From Embleya sp045207655 (lineage in GTDB: Bacteria > Actinomycetota > Actinomycetes > Streptomycetales > Streptomycetaceae): 64,000 nt of DNA. The translations under genes and the position numbers were made by a program. The stretch lies in NCBI RefSeq assembly GCF_045207655.1, contig NZ_CP108785.1:744001-808000 (forward strand), read 5' to 3'. A model generated the notes under the pieces. The model had not been told where the DNA came from and did not search any database. It saw nothing but the letters and a program-made list of their open reading frames with translations. Numbering within the stretch: position 1 is the first letter of the stretch; every line of letters begins with the position of its first letter. Shown here piece by piece: positions 42,718 to 52,148 of the stretch.

Positions 42718-43662
42718 ATGGGCAACGTCCTCGCCGTCCCCACCGACGCTTCCACCACGAGGGGCGCCGTCATCGACCCGTTCTGGTCCATGGTGGCGAC
42801 CGAGACCTTACGCACCCCCCGCGAGAGCGGCCCCGACAAAGTCACGCACGCTGTCCCGACGCTCGCCGACCGCCTCGCACGCCGGCACGGCCCCGTGGCC
42901 ACGGCCGGCCTGGTCGTATCCGGCAGGGTCGACGAAGGGCTGGGCGTAATCCGCCGCTCCCCGAGCATCGGCCGGCGTGACGTCCGCATCGCTCCGATGT
43001 TGCGCGAACGAGTCGGAGCACCTGTCGTCCTCGACTGTGCCGTGCGCGCGAGCGCCCTCGCTGAATCCATGTGCGGCAACGGTCACGAAGACTTCGTCTT
43101 CGTCCGACTCGGCACCGGTGCCACCGCCGCGCTCGTCTCCACGGGCCCTGTCATCCCGACCGTCGCCGAATGGCCCGGAGACATCGGCCATCTCCCCATC
43201 GGTCCGAACGGCCGGACGTGTACGTGCGGAAGCAACCGATGTCCGGAGTCGTACGCAACGGCGCCCGCCATCGCCAGGCTCCATGCCCGAGCAAGCGGGA
43301 AGCCCGCCACCACCGGACAGGTCGTCGCACGTGCAGCACGCGGCGACGCGATTGCGCGCCGCGTGTGGAACGACGCGGTCCAAGCCCCGGCGGACGGCAT
43401 TGCCGCAACGGCCTCGATCCTCGACAACGAGGTCATCGTGAGCGGCGGTGGCCTCGCCGAAAGCGGACGCAGCCCGTTCGTGCCCTTACACAAACGGCTC
43501 GACCGACGATTTCCCGGCAAACGGGCACCAACCGTCGTGCGCAGCGCGCTCGGCCCGTCCACCGCGATGCTGGGGGCCGCGATCCGCGCGCGACAGTCCC
43601 GAAAGAACACGCACGTACTGTCATCGGAATCGGCGAACGCGTCACCGCGCCCGGTGGGTTGA
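42718..43662 (+). CDS. ROK-family protein lacking kinase residues
   Basis: A 314-aa sugar-kinase-like protein without an HTH. ROK landmarks are recognisable: VLAVPTDASTTRGAVID in place of the DxGGT phosphate-1 motif, VVLDCAVRASALAES in place of the ENDxxAAALAE motif (catalytic Asp is Ala), RLGTGATAAL, DIGHLPIGPNG, and a zinc knuckle CTCGSNRCPES. Loss of both the phosphate loop and the catalytic Asp predicts no kinase activity. The frame is intact and has an SD (GAAGGCG), so it is not an obvious pseudogene. It could be a sugar sensor or a decaying kinase. Preceded by a DeoR-type operator. Confidence 0.75.
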   Translation: MGNVLAVPTDASTTRGAVIDPFWSMVATETLRTPRESGPDKVTHAVPTLADRLARRHGPVATAGLVVSGRVDEGLGVIRRSPSIGRRDVRIAPMLRERVGAPVVLDCAVRASALAESMCGNGHEDFVFVRLGTGATAALVSTGPVIPTVAEWPGDIGHLPIGPNGRTCTCGSNRCPESYATAPAIARLHARASGKPATTGQVVARAARGDAIARRVWNDAVQAPADGIAATASILDNEVIVSGGGLAESGRSPFVPLHKRLDRRFPGKRAPTVVRSALGPSTAMLGAAIRARQSRKNTHVLSSESANASPRPVG

Positions 43663-44400
43663 TCACGGACGTTCAGGTCGCGTCACCAAGGCAGGACAAC
43701 CAGGTGTCGTCGCGGCATCAGCCGCCAGGCGGCACCGGGTGGCCCGGAAAACCGAGTCGCACGGGGTCGGAGCCCGGTCGGGTCCTTGCCATGCATTCGT
43801 CCGTCGTCGGCATCCGGCTCTCCGGATGAAACCCGCACAGGTCTCGTCTCGAAGAACGGAGCTCCGTCTGCCGCCGCGCGTTCACATGTTTTCGGGGCGC
43901 GGAGCCTCCCGAATCACCCGCCGGTGATTGGCCAATTACTCGGGGAGGCGTCTTCGCTTCAGCTCCAGACGACAGATCGGAAACGTTGCAAGGAGAACAG
44001 AGAACAGGGCCGCTCCGGTGTGCGCGCAATAGGCTGCTATTACCGGCGGCGGATTTTGTCGGCGAGCCGCGGAGCATGCGCATCTGCTTCCGTCGAGACA
44101 CGTGGATCCATCATGCGCCGACGACCACAACTGGTGGACGGCCCCACAGCCCGGCGTTCCCTGGGCTCGCAGTGCGGATTCGGTCGGCACTGCGCGCTCG
44201 CGCGTGCCCGATTCCACGCGTCTGAAGGCCGTTCCCGAGGAACGCGGAGGATCGGGAAGGGAGATTAATCCAAGCAGCAATAAAGTTTTGTCGACTCCAC
44301 GGGACCGGGTTCCCCGGCGACGGAATCGAAACAAATTTTTTCGCCCCGGGGAATTGACCGGGGATGCCCGCAGCACGATCCTTGTCGTCGGTGACCCAAG
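43663..44400. promoter_or_regulatory. Upstream region of the TQXA surface protein gene
   Basis: 740 bp without a supported gene. The last 150 bp are AT-rich for this genome (ATTAATCC, AATAAAGTTTTG, AAACAAATTTTTTC) and probably hold the promoter. I cannot assign a -35/-10 pair with confidence. Confidence 0.4.
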
Positions 44401-44404
44401 AATG

Positions 44405-44450
44405 AGGTGCCCGGTGACAATCCCCCGGGCAACGGGGAACACCTTTCTTT
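44405..44450 (+). promoter_or_regulatory. Hairpin and T-rich tract in the TQXA leader
   Basis: AGGTG-CCCGG pairs with CCGGG...CACCT (interior loop on the right arm), followed by TTTCTTTTTC just before the SD GAGGAG. It resembles a terminator or attenuator placed in the 5' leader. Weak evidence by eye only. Confidence 0.3.
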
Positions 44451-44472
44451 TTCTGAGGAGATGTCTTTTTCC

Positions 44473-46203
44473 ATGTTCCGTACACAGCGGGTCATGTCCC
44501 GCGCGGGAACGTTCGGTGTCGCAAGCGGCCTGGCGGCCGTGGCCGTCGTCGGTGTGTCGCCCACGGCCCACGCCTACCAGGACCCGACGGCCCTTCGCTT
44601 TCAGGGGCACGTCGCGGACACGCGGAGTTCGGTCCTCCTGCGGGGCGACTGGCAGCCCACGCAGACCGAGTTGATGATCCTGGGTACCCGCACCGGTGCC
44701 CCCGAGGCATTGGTGTACTGCATCGACCTGCAAACGAGTCTGCGCAACGACGTGGACTACCACGAGGGCACGTGGGGCGACTCCTGGCTCGCGGACTCGG
44801 CCACGGTCGCGAGGATCAACTGGGTGCTGAACCACTCGTATCCCAAGGTCACCGATCTGACCACGCTGGGCAGGACCGCCAACCTCCCGACGGGCAAGAA
44901 GCTCTCCGCGGAGGAGGCCGTCGCGGCGACCCAGGCGGCGATCTGGCACTACAGCAACGGCGCCGAAGTCTCCAAGTGGAACAACGAGGACGTGCTGGGG
45001 CTGTACGGCTACCTGACCGGTGACGCCAACAAGGGACAACCCGACGAACCCGGCGCGTCGCTCGAACTGTCACCGAGCACGACGTCCGGCAAGGACGGTG
45101 ACGCGCCCGGCATCGGACCGGTCACCGTCAAGACCACCTCGACCGAACCGGTCACGGTCGGGCTCGACGGGCAGGTGGGCGCGACACTGGTGGACAAGGA
45201 CGGCAAAGCGATGACCACGGCGGCGAACGGCACCGACCTGTTCGTCAAGGTGTCCAAGAACTGGCAACCCGGCGAAGCGAAGATCACCGCGTCGACCAAG
45301 GCCGGTGTCAACGTCGGCCGCGTCTTCCTGGGCAAGGACCGCAAGCACTCGCAGACCCTGATCACGGCGGGCTCGCAACCGTTCCCGGTCGACGCCTCGG
45401 CCATGGTCCAGTGGAGCCACCAGGCCGCACCCGTCCCCTCGTCCAAAGGCAGGGAGGAGTGCGTCCAGGGTGGTGTGAGCGTCACGCTGAAGAACACCGG
45501 CGACGCACCGGCGGACTTCACCGTCGACGGCACCAAGGTGACGGTGCCGGCCGACGCCTCGAAGACCCATTTCGTCAAGGTCGTCGAGGACGGCGACTAC
45601 AGCATCAAGGTGACCGGTCCCGTCGGCTACGCGAAGACCCACACCGGCAGGCTCGACTGCGTCGTGATTCCTCCGGTGCGACCGACGACGGCCCCACCGA
45701 GCACCACGCCGCCGACGGTGCCGCCCGCAACCCGGCCGAACACCGCCACACCTTCGGCTCCGCCCACCAACTCCGCGCCCACCACTCCCCCGACGACGCC
45801 CCACACAACGGCTGCGTCGACCGCACCGCCGACCTCCGCGCGCCCGACCACGCCGCCCGCGAGCAAGCCGGCGACCGGCGCGCCGTCCACCACGAGCGCA
45901 CCGTCGGCCTCGGCCTCGGAGTCGGCCCCGCCGGCTCCGTCGACATCGACTCCGGAACCCAGCGCGTCGCCCAGCGCAGCGCCGCCGAAGCTGATCGTCT
46001 CGATCGTCGTGCCCGGTACCGAGGACCAGCCGATCACGGTCCCGTGGCTCCCGGTCGTGCCCGTGAGTGACTCCAAGGACCTCGCCAAGACCGGCGGGAA
46101 CAACTCCGACACCATCCTCTTCGCCGGTGCCGCCGTCGCCCTGTTCGCGACCGGCGGCGGAGCGCTCTACCTGAACAAGCGTCGCAACCGTCCCCAGGCC
46201 TGA
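44473..46203 (+). CDS. TQXA thioester-domain surface protein, sortase-anchored (LAKTG)
   Basis: A 576-aa cell-wall protein. Signal peptide 1-34 (ends TAHA). The thioester domain has Cys83 in VYCIDL and Gln154 in TQAAIWHYSNG, the residues that form the internal Cys-Gln thioester of covalent adhesins. A collagen-binding/Ig-like region follows, then a long Thr/Pro/Ser-rich stalk (residues about 400-510), an acidic-flanked hydrophobic strand, LAKTG, a transmembrane helix and NKRRNRPQA. Such Streptomyces proteins attach aerial or substrate hyphae to surfaces. ATG 44473 is 12 nt from GAGGAG; the ATG at 44461 touches the SD and is less likely. Followed at once by a perfect hairpin terminator. Confidence 0.92.
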   Translation: MFRTQRVMSRAGTFGVASGLAAVAVVGVSPTAHAYQDPTALRFQGHVADTRSSVLLRGDWQPTQTELMILGTRTGAPEALVYCIDLQTSLRNDVDYHEGTWGDSWLADSATVARINWVLNHSYPKVTDLTTLGRTANLPTGKKLSAEEAVAATQAAIWHYSNGAEVSKWNNEDVLGLYGYLTGDANKGQPDEPGASLELSPSTTSGKDGDAPGIGPVTVKTTSTEPVTVGLDGQVGATLVDKDGKAMTTAANGTDLFVKVSKNWQPGEAKITASTKAGVNVGRVFLGKDRKHSQTLITAGSQPFPVDASAMVQWSHQAAPVPSSKGREECVQGGVSVTLKNTGDAPADFTVDGTKVTVPADASKTHFVKVVEDGDYSIKVTGPVGYAKTHTGRLDCVVIPPVRPTTAPPSTTPPTVPPATRPNTATPSAPPTNSAPTTPPTTPHTTAASTAPPTSARPTTPPASKPATGAPSTTSAPSASASESAPPAPSTSTPEPSASPSAAPPKLIVSIVVPGTEDQPITVPWLPVVPVSDSKDLAKTGGNNSDTILFAGAAVALFATGGGALYLNKRRNRPQA

Positions 46204-46208
46204 TCGAA

Positions 46209-46258
46209 TCGTCGAATCGGACCGGCACGGCCTCCGTCGTGCCGGTCCGATTCGACGA
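46209..46258 (+). terminator. Perfect hairpin terminator
   Basis: 21-bp arms without mismatch (TCGTCGAATCGGACC... and its reverse complement) around an 8-nt loop, starting 6 bp after the TQXA stop. Confidence 0.85.
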
Positions 46259-46376
46259 CACATACCGGTGTCCCTTCCTGGAGCAGGGACTCGAGGAGTC
46301 CACACAACGTGCACACCGGACGGGCTCGCCCCGGTGTGGAGGGCCCTCCGCAGAAAGAACGAGAGGCACTTCGAAC

Positions 46377-47876
46377 GTGTTGTCCTGTGTATTGTGCGGC
46401 TCGCCGTACCAGGAGACCGACATCCACTGCCCCGGCGGGCAGTGCGGAGCAGATTTGAACGGTCAGCGCTCGGGGAACCCGGCGTATGCCGTGCAGGCGT
46501 GGTGCGAACCGCGCGAGGTGACGGCCGAACCCGGCGAAACCGTAATGGTGAAGCTGATCCTGCGCAACGCCGGCAGCGCCCTGGACCGCTACGAACCGCA
46601 CCTCGAGCCGGACGCCGACCCGCGCACGGCCATCGACCGCTCCGGTCCTCCCGACGTCTTCCCGGGCGAACAACGCGTCTGGCACCTCGTATTGACGGTC
46701 CCGCAGGACGACCGCGGCACCGACACGGCGGCACCGCGTGTCGGCGGTACCGAAGTGCCGGGCTTCGACGGAACGGAAAACGGCGAGGGTGGCGCGTTCG
46801 AGAGCCCGACGGAATCCGTGCCCGCCGGGCTCGACGTACCGATCCGGGTGGCCTCCACGAGGGCCCCCGGCGTAGCCGCCGGCGCACTGTTCTCGACTCG
46901 GCGTGCACCGGCGGACCGGAAAGACGGGCGCACGTCGTTGCAGGGCCTCGAGGAGTCGCAGGAGACCCACCACGAGGATCAGCGCGGCGGTGGGCATCGT
47001 CGGCTCCACATGGCCGGCGCCCGCCGCGCCGGACGCGACCACCCGCCACGCTTGGGAGATCGTCGGCTCCAGATGGCCGGAGCCGCCGTTGCAACAGTGG
47101 TCGCCCTCGTCCTGGCCGTCGTGGCGGTCCTGGCCGCGACCGGGCTCGACGACGCCAAGGGGCCGGTTCCGCCGCACATGGCGCGTCCGTCCGCGTTCGC
47201 CGCGCCGGGCGCCGTGACCAGCCCGTCGACCTCCAGTGCGTCGACCGCCTCCATCGTCACGGTGCCCGACGTGGTCGGAAAGACTCAGGCCCAAGGCTTC
47301 GCGATACTGCGCCAGAAGGGCTTTCGCCCCACCGCCGTGGGCACCGGCGACAGGATCACCTCCACGAATCCGGCGCCCGGACAGAAGGTGGACCGAGTGA
47401 AGACGGCGATCACGGTCGTACTGTCCGCCTCGACGTCGGCGCCTCCGACCTCCAAGTCCGCCACGCCCTCCGCCGCCACCGTGCGTGTGCCCGCAGTGGC
47501 GAACTTCGCCTATGCGCGGGCCGAGGCCCAACTAACCGCCCTGGGCCTCACGGTCGCACGCGTGGACGAGGTGTCCGCCTCGGCGCCGGGAACGGTGTTG
47601 CGGACCAGCCCCGCGGAGGGTGCGATGGCCCCCTCGGGATCCACGGTAATCGTGACGGTGGCCAAGGAGGACGGCGCCATGACGGTGGTGCCCGACCTGT
47701 ACAACCGGTACATGCCCGAGGCGTTCGCCACAGTGCAAGCGGCCGGTCTCACCTTCGATCTGCCCTACGGCAACCACCTTCGCATGTGCCGACTCCGGAG
47801 CTTCAGCCCCGACAAGGGCGCGCCGATCCGCAAGGGCGGGACCATCAAGGTGCTGCACATGGTGGGCTGCGACTGA
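46377..47876 (+). CDS. Zinc-ribbon / membrane / triple-PASTA protein
   Basis: A 499-aa protein. The cytoplasmic N-terminus begins with a zinc ribbon (CVLCG...HCPGGQC), then an Ig/CARDB-like segment (VTAEPGETVMVKLILRNAGS), a variable region, one TM helix (AVATVVALVLAVVAVLAAT) near residue 240, and three extracellular PASTA repeats (VTVPDVVGKTQAQGFAILR; VRVPAVANFAYARAEAQL; TVVPDLYNRYMPEAFATV). PASTA modules bind peptidoglycan muropeptides. Unlike PknB it has no kinase domain. Before the TM, a 65-bp segment is imperfectly duplicated (ATCGTCGGCTCCA twice). GTG at 46377 is the first start before the zinc ribbon. Role in sensing cell-wall state is inferred. Confidence 0.85.
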   Translation: MLSCVLCGSPYQETDIHCPGGQCGADLNGQRSGNPAYAVQAWCEPREVTAEPGETVMVKLILRNAGSALDRYEPHLEPDADPRTAIDRSGPPDVFPGEQRVWHLVLTVPQDDRGTDTAAPRVGGTEVPGFDGTENGEGGAFESPTESVPAGLDVPIRVASTRAPGVAAGALFSTRRAPADRKDGRTSLQGLEESQETHHEDQRGGGHRRLHMAGARRAGRDHPPRLGDRRLQMAGAAVATVVALVLAVVAVLAATGLDDAKGPVPPHMARPSAFAAPGAVTSPSTSSASTASIVTVPDVVGKTQAQGFAILRQKGFRPTAVGTGDRITSTNPAPGQKVDRVKTAITVVLSASTSAPPTSKSATPSAATVRVPAVANFAYARAEAQLTALGLTVARVDEVSASAPGTVLRTSPAEGAMAPSGSTVIVTVAKEDGAMTVVPDLYNRYMPEAFATVQAAGLTFDLPYGNHLRMCRLRSFSPDKGAPIRKGGTIKVLHMVGCD

Positions 47877-48119
47877 CCGTGAGGCGGGCGAGCCCGGCTT
47901 GCCCCTGCTCGCACCGGGCCCGAAAAATGCGGCTCGGCCGGCGGCGACCCGTCCGGCGTCGAGGCGATGGCGTGGATGGAGTTGCGGTCACGAGTAGAGG
48001 CTCCGTCCGATGAGGCGGCCGGTACGGCGCCGGGGATGGTGGCCGGGGCAGCCCCCCTGTCCCGGCCACCGTGCTGTCTACCCGCTCGTGCCCACGAGGG
48101 CTGTTGGTTTGCCCCGGCT

Positions 48120-48933
48120 GCGACGATCGGAACCGAACCTCCGGTGATGACCCGGTAGACGACGCTGACAGACGTCGTTTCAGGGCTCTGCGGGCTTCGG
48201 CAGACGTCCCGCTCTCCGCAATCCTTGGCTCGATGGCCGCCCCGACCGATGACCTCGGCCGCCAGGACGACACCCGGTCCGGGCAGAATTCAGGCTGGGC
48301 CCCGTCGCGGCGGCCGCGTCCCGCATCTGGGGTGCGAGCCGGTCGGGTTCTCGCAGATCGGCCAAGAGGGCACGGGCGATGTCGCGGCTGCAGCAATCGG
48401 CAGCGGTGACGGGTCGAACGATCCTCATTGCCGCGGCGGCCTTGTCGGCCGAGGGTCCGGTGGGCACGCCGTCCGGGGAGGAGATCGCGCAGGACGGCGT
48501 GCAGTCGGTTGAGCAGCGGGTGCGTTCGTCGACCGGGTCGTCGTGACGCTCGGACGACACGGGCCGGACGGCGGCCGGTCCTCTCGGCTCACGTGCCGCA
48601 GGCCTTCGCGGAACAGGGTGACCCGGGCCACGTTGAACGCGTCGGCGGGGTCGGTCTTGCGGTCTCCGCCGGTATCCGGCAGTCGAGTGCGGGCCGAGAG
48701 GGCGCGTCGACCACGTCCTCGCCTACGGCAGCGGTTTGTTGGCGAGCGAGCAGCCGAGTTCACCGGCGCACTCCACCGTGATTCGCCGCTCGGGTCAGGA
48801 CTCGCACCACTTCACGAGTGCTCGTGGGTGCCGATGTCGACGACGAATCGGCGTTCGGCGACGCGGTGGCCCAAGACGCACACGGCGCCGCCGTGTGGGC
48901 GGACTTGTGGCGGTCGATACCGATCACGATCAC
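48120..48933 (-). pseudogene. Degenerate IS110-family transposase
   Basis: From GTG 48933: VIVIGIDRHKSAHT (the catalytic DEDD start), then frameshifts, LSARTRLPDTGGDRKTDPAD, LNRLHAVLRDLLP, ADKAAAAMRIVRPVTAADC and near 48190 EARRALKRRLS followed in another frame by VVYRVITGG, the IS110 C-terminus. About 270 codons instead of about 400 remain, in at least four frames. It is a dead element with an internal deletion between the DEDD and C-terminal parts. The flank 47877-48119 holds nothing else. Confidence 0.8.
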
Positions 48934-49429
48934 GGGCCGCGGACCTTCGCGCTCGACGAGACCCCGGAGTGCGGTGGGAACCTCGGCTTGAAGGTGAAGT
49001 CGCGCTCATGCCCCTGTCGAGCAGCATCGCGCGGATGCCGGTCGGCGGCGGCACGCTATGAGTGAGCCGGCACTCGCAAGGCGGCACAGAAGTCGCGAGC
49101 CCGTGCCGACCGGCACCCTTCCGGGGGCGGAGGCGGTGGACGTAGAGGTCGATGGTCAGTGTGGTTCGGGGTGAAGCCCCGTTTGCTTCAACGGATGGGA
49201 ACCAAGTGCGTCGCCCCCGCACGAGACCGGCCAACGCGGGCGGGTGCGGATGTCAGCCGCACCCGCGCGCGTTGGCCCTCCGTTCGGTTGTGGTTCCCGA
49301 GCACTGCGAAGCCCGTGTTCGGGTGCCGATCGGGGGCTGGGCGCCGTACCGCATCTTGTTGGTCCTCAGGCACGCAACCTCGGGTAGCCGACCCGTGCGG
49401 GGTGAAACATCGTTCCGTTGTGCCGCTCG
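48934..49429. other. Gap between the IS110 remnant and the sugar permease
   Basis: Likely the 5' flank of the IS110 remnant followed by the 3' end of the ABC operon. No gene or terminator recognised. Confidence 0.4.
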
Positions 49430-50473
49430 CTATGTCGGGAGGCCGACGGCGCGTTCGCCGCTGCGGCGTTGTTGGATGACGACGGCGACGACGAGGAGGG
49501 CTCCCTGGGCGACGTTTTGCCAGAAGGAGTTGACTCCGACGACGTTGAGGCCGTTGTCCAGGGCGCCGAGCAGGAAGACCGCGAGGAGTGTGCCGCCGAT
49601 GCCGCCCTTGCCGCCCTGGAGGGCGCAGCCGCCGAGTGCGGCGGCGGTGATGGCCTTGAGTTCGAGGCCCTCGCTGCCGGATGTGGGTTGTCCGGAGCCG
49701 GTGCGGGCGGTGAGGATGACGCCGGCGATCGCGGCGACGACGCCGGCGAGGGCGTAGACGGCTACGAGGTATTTGTTGATGTTGATGCCGGCGAGGCGGG
49801 CGGCGGTGTCGTTGCCGCCGATGGCGTAGATGTTGCGGCCGATGTCGGTGTACTTGAGGAGGACGTGGACGGCGGCGGCGACCAGGAGCAGGGCCCAGAT
49901 CTGGACGGAGAGGCCGAGGATCTTGCCGCGGGCGAGGAAGATGAAGAAGTCGTTGCCCAGGACGTAGCCCTGTGCGCGGCCGCCGGCCAGGAGTTGGGCG
50001 ACGCCCTTGTAGGCGGCGAGGGTGGCCAGGGTGGCGATGACGGGGTTGACCCGTCCGTAGACGATGACGATGCCGTTGACGACGCCGGCTGCGATGCCGA
50101 CGGCGATCGCGGCGAGGATGCCGACGGCGGCGTTGCCGCCGGCCGAGGTGAATGCCATCGCGCTGACCACGGAGGCTATGCCGGCCTGCGAGCCGACGGA
50201 GATGTCGAGGGCTCCGCAGATGATGACGACGGTCTGGACGACCGCGAGGAGGCCGGTCACCGCGACGGTGTCGCCGATCACGGTCATGTTGGCGGTGGTG
50301 AGGTAGCCGTCGTCGAGCCAGGTGAAGATGCCGACGACGGCGATCAGTGCGGCGATGAGGCTGGTGTTCTGTGCGCCGATCGCGGTGGTGAGGCGGCGTG
50401 GGAGTGCCCGGGCGGAGCCGCCGGCGGTGGGGGTGGGCATCGGTGCTGGTGCCTGCCTGGTCGTGGCGGTCAT
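49430..50473 (-). CDS. Sugar ABC transporter permease (RbsC/AraH family)
   Basis: A 347-aa integral membrane permease with about eight to ten helices: SLIAALIAVVGIFTWLDDGYL, ICGALDISVGSQAGIASVVSAM (the ISVG signature), VNGIVIVYGRVNPVIATLAT, IGRNIYAIGGNDTAARLAGI (EAA-like loop), ALGGCALQGGKGGIGGTL. This belongs to the CUT2 class that imports monosaccharides. ATG 50473 overlaps the ATPase stop (ATGA). Last gene of a three-gene transporter operon with the ATPase and binding protein. Confidence 0.93.
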   Translation of the reverse strand: MTATTRQAPAPMPTPTAGGSARALPRRLTTAIGAQNTSLIAALIAVVGIFTWLDDGYLTTANMTVIGDTVAVTGLLAVVQTVVIICGALDISVGSQAGIASVVSAMAFTSAGGNAAVGILAAIAVGIAAGVVNGIVIVYGRVNPVIATLATLAAYKGVAQLLAGGRAQGYVLGNDFFIFLARGKILGLSVQIWALLLVAAAVHVLLKYTDIGRNIYAIGGNDTAARLAGININKYLVAVYALAGVVAAIAGVILTARTGSGQPTSGSEGLELKAITAAALGGCALQGGKGGIGGTLLAVFLLGALDNGLNVVGVNSFWQNVAQGALLVVAVVIQQRRSGERAVGLPT

Positions 50474-52017
50474 GACGGGTTCCCTGAAGTCGGTTTGGCG
50501 AAGTCGTAGGCCATGGCGAGGGCGAGGATGCTCTCCTCGCCGGCGGCGGCGCGGTCGAGTTCGCCGGTCACCCGCCCGTTCTGCATGACGACGATCCGGT
50601 CGGCGAGGCCGAGGACCTCGGGGAGTTCGGAGGAGATGACGAGGATCGCGACGCCGGATCCGGCCAGCTCGTCGATCAGGCGGTAGATCTCCGCCTTCGC
50701 GCCGACGTCGATGCCGCGGGTGGGCTCGTCCAGGATCAGGAGCTTGGGACGACGGGCGAGCCAGCGGGCGAGCACGACCTTTTGTTGATTGCCGCCGGAC
50801 AGCTTGCGGACCTCGTGGTCGGTGGAGGGTGTCCGTATGCCGAGGCTTTCGACGAACTCCTCGGCGAGCAGTCGTTCTCCGCGCGAGCTGACGAACCTTT
50901 GGCGTCGCAGGCGGTCGAGGACGGCGATGCCGATGTTGTAGCGGACCGAGCCGGTCATGAACAGCGCCTGGGCCTTGCGTTCCTCGGGGGCGTAGCCGAT
51001 GCCGGCCCGCACCGCGTCCCGGGGCATGCGCAGTCGAAGTTTTCGGCCGTCGACGCGGACCTCGCCGGAGCGGATCGGCTGATCGCCCACGAGGGCGGCG
51101 GCCAGTTCGGAGCGGCCGGCGCCGACCAGGCCGGCGAGTGCGACGACTTCGCCCTCGCACACGTCGAGGTTCACCTTGGCGACGTGGTCGGTGGTCAGGT
51201 TGCGTACGTCGAGGACGGTTTTGCCGACGGCGTTGCGCTTGCGGGCGAACATCGCGGACAGGTCGCGCCCGACCATGAGTCGCACGACCTCGCCCTCGCC
51301 GGTCCGCGCCGCGTCGCGGATGCCGGCCAGTGCCCCGTCGCGCAGTACCGCGATGCGGTCGGCGAGCCGGAAGATCTCCTGCATCCGGTGGGAGACGTAG
51401 ATGATGGCGAGCCCTCGGTCACGGAGCCTGCGGATGAGGCCGAAGAGCGCTTCCACCTCGTGATCGGACAGGGACGAGGTCGGTTCGTCGAAGGCCAGGA
51501 CGGTGGCCTCGGTGGTCAGCGCGCGCAGGATCTCCACGAGTTGGCGCTGCGCGGGCGAGAGCTGGGAACCGAGCGTCTGCGGGGCGATGGCGTGCGCGAA
51601 TCCCAGGCGGTCGAGGTCGGAGCGCATGCGCCGGTATAGCTCCTCCCGGTCCAGGAGTCGGCCGTTCCTGCGCGGCAACGCGCCGATGTACACGTTCTCG
51701 GCGACGCTGACGTGCGGGACGATCTCGGGTTCCTGCGCGATCACCCGGATCCCGTGCCTGCGCGCGTCCGCAGGACTGTGCAGGTCGTGTGGTCTTCCGT
51801 TGATGAGAACGCGTCCTCGGCTGGGACGGTGGTCGCCGTTGATGATCCTGATCAGGGTCGACTTGCCGGCACCGTTCTCCCCCATCAGGGCGGTGACGGT
51901 GCCGCGAGGGAAGTCGAGTGTGATGCCGCGCAGGGCGTGGACTGCGGAGAACTCCTTGTGGATGTTCTCGACCGCAAGCGCCGGTCCGGGGGCATCTGGG
52001 GGTGGGCTTTTCGTCAT
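50470..52017 (-). CDS. Sugar ABC transporter ATPase (RbsA/AraG family)
   Basis: A 515-aa tandem nucleotide-binding protein of the CUT2 class. The first domain has Walker A GENGAGKST, LSPAQRQLVEI in the signature position and FDEPTSSL; the second has AGLVGAGRSEL in the degenerate P-loop position, APEERKAQ, LSGGNQQKVVLARWL and LDEPTRGIDVGAK. This pattern is typical of AraG/RbsA/MglA. ATG 52017 is 131 bp downstream of the binding-protein stop, and the stop overlaps the permease start. Confidence 0.94.
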   Translation of the reverse strand: MTKSPPPDAPGPALAVENIHKEFSAVHALRGITLDFPRGTVTALMGENGAGKSTLIRIINGDHRPSRGRVLINGRPHDLHSPADARRHGIRVIAQEPEIVPHVSVAENVYIGALPRRNGRLLDREELYRRMRSDLDRLGFAHAIAPQTLGSQLSPAQRQLVEILRALTTEATVLAFDEPTSSLSDHEVEALFGLIRRLRDRGLAIIYVSHRMQEIFRLADRIAVLRDGALAGIRDAARTGEGEVVRLMVGRDLSAMFARKRNAVGKTVLDVRNLTTDHVAKVNLDVCEGEVVALAGLVGAGRSELAAALVGDQPIRSGEVRVDGRKLRLRMPRDAVRAGIGYAPEERKAQALFMTGSVRYNIGIAVLDRLRRQRFVSSRGERLLAEEFVESLGIRTPSTDHEVRKLSGGNQQKVVLARWLARRPKLLILDEPTRGIDVGAKAEIYRLIDELAGSGVAILVISSELPEVLGLADRIVVMQNGRVTGELDRAAAGEESILALAMAYDFAKPTSGNPS

Positions 52018-52148
52018 GGCTGGCCTCGGGGCGTTTCGGGCAGTCGCGACGGCGCGCGCAAAAGGCGTCGGGTCGTCGCGACTCGCACCGGTGGGTGCCG
52101 TCGAAGGCGACGGCGTTCAGGTCGTTGCGGCCGTGGATGCGGGCTCGG

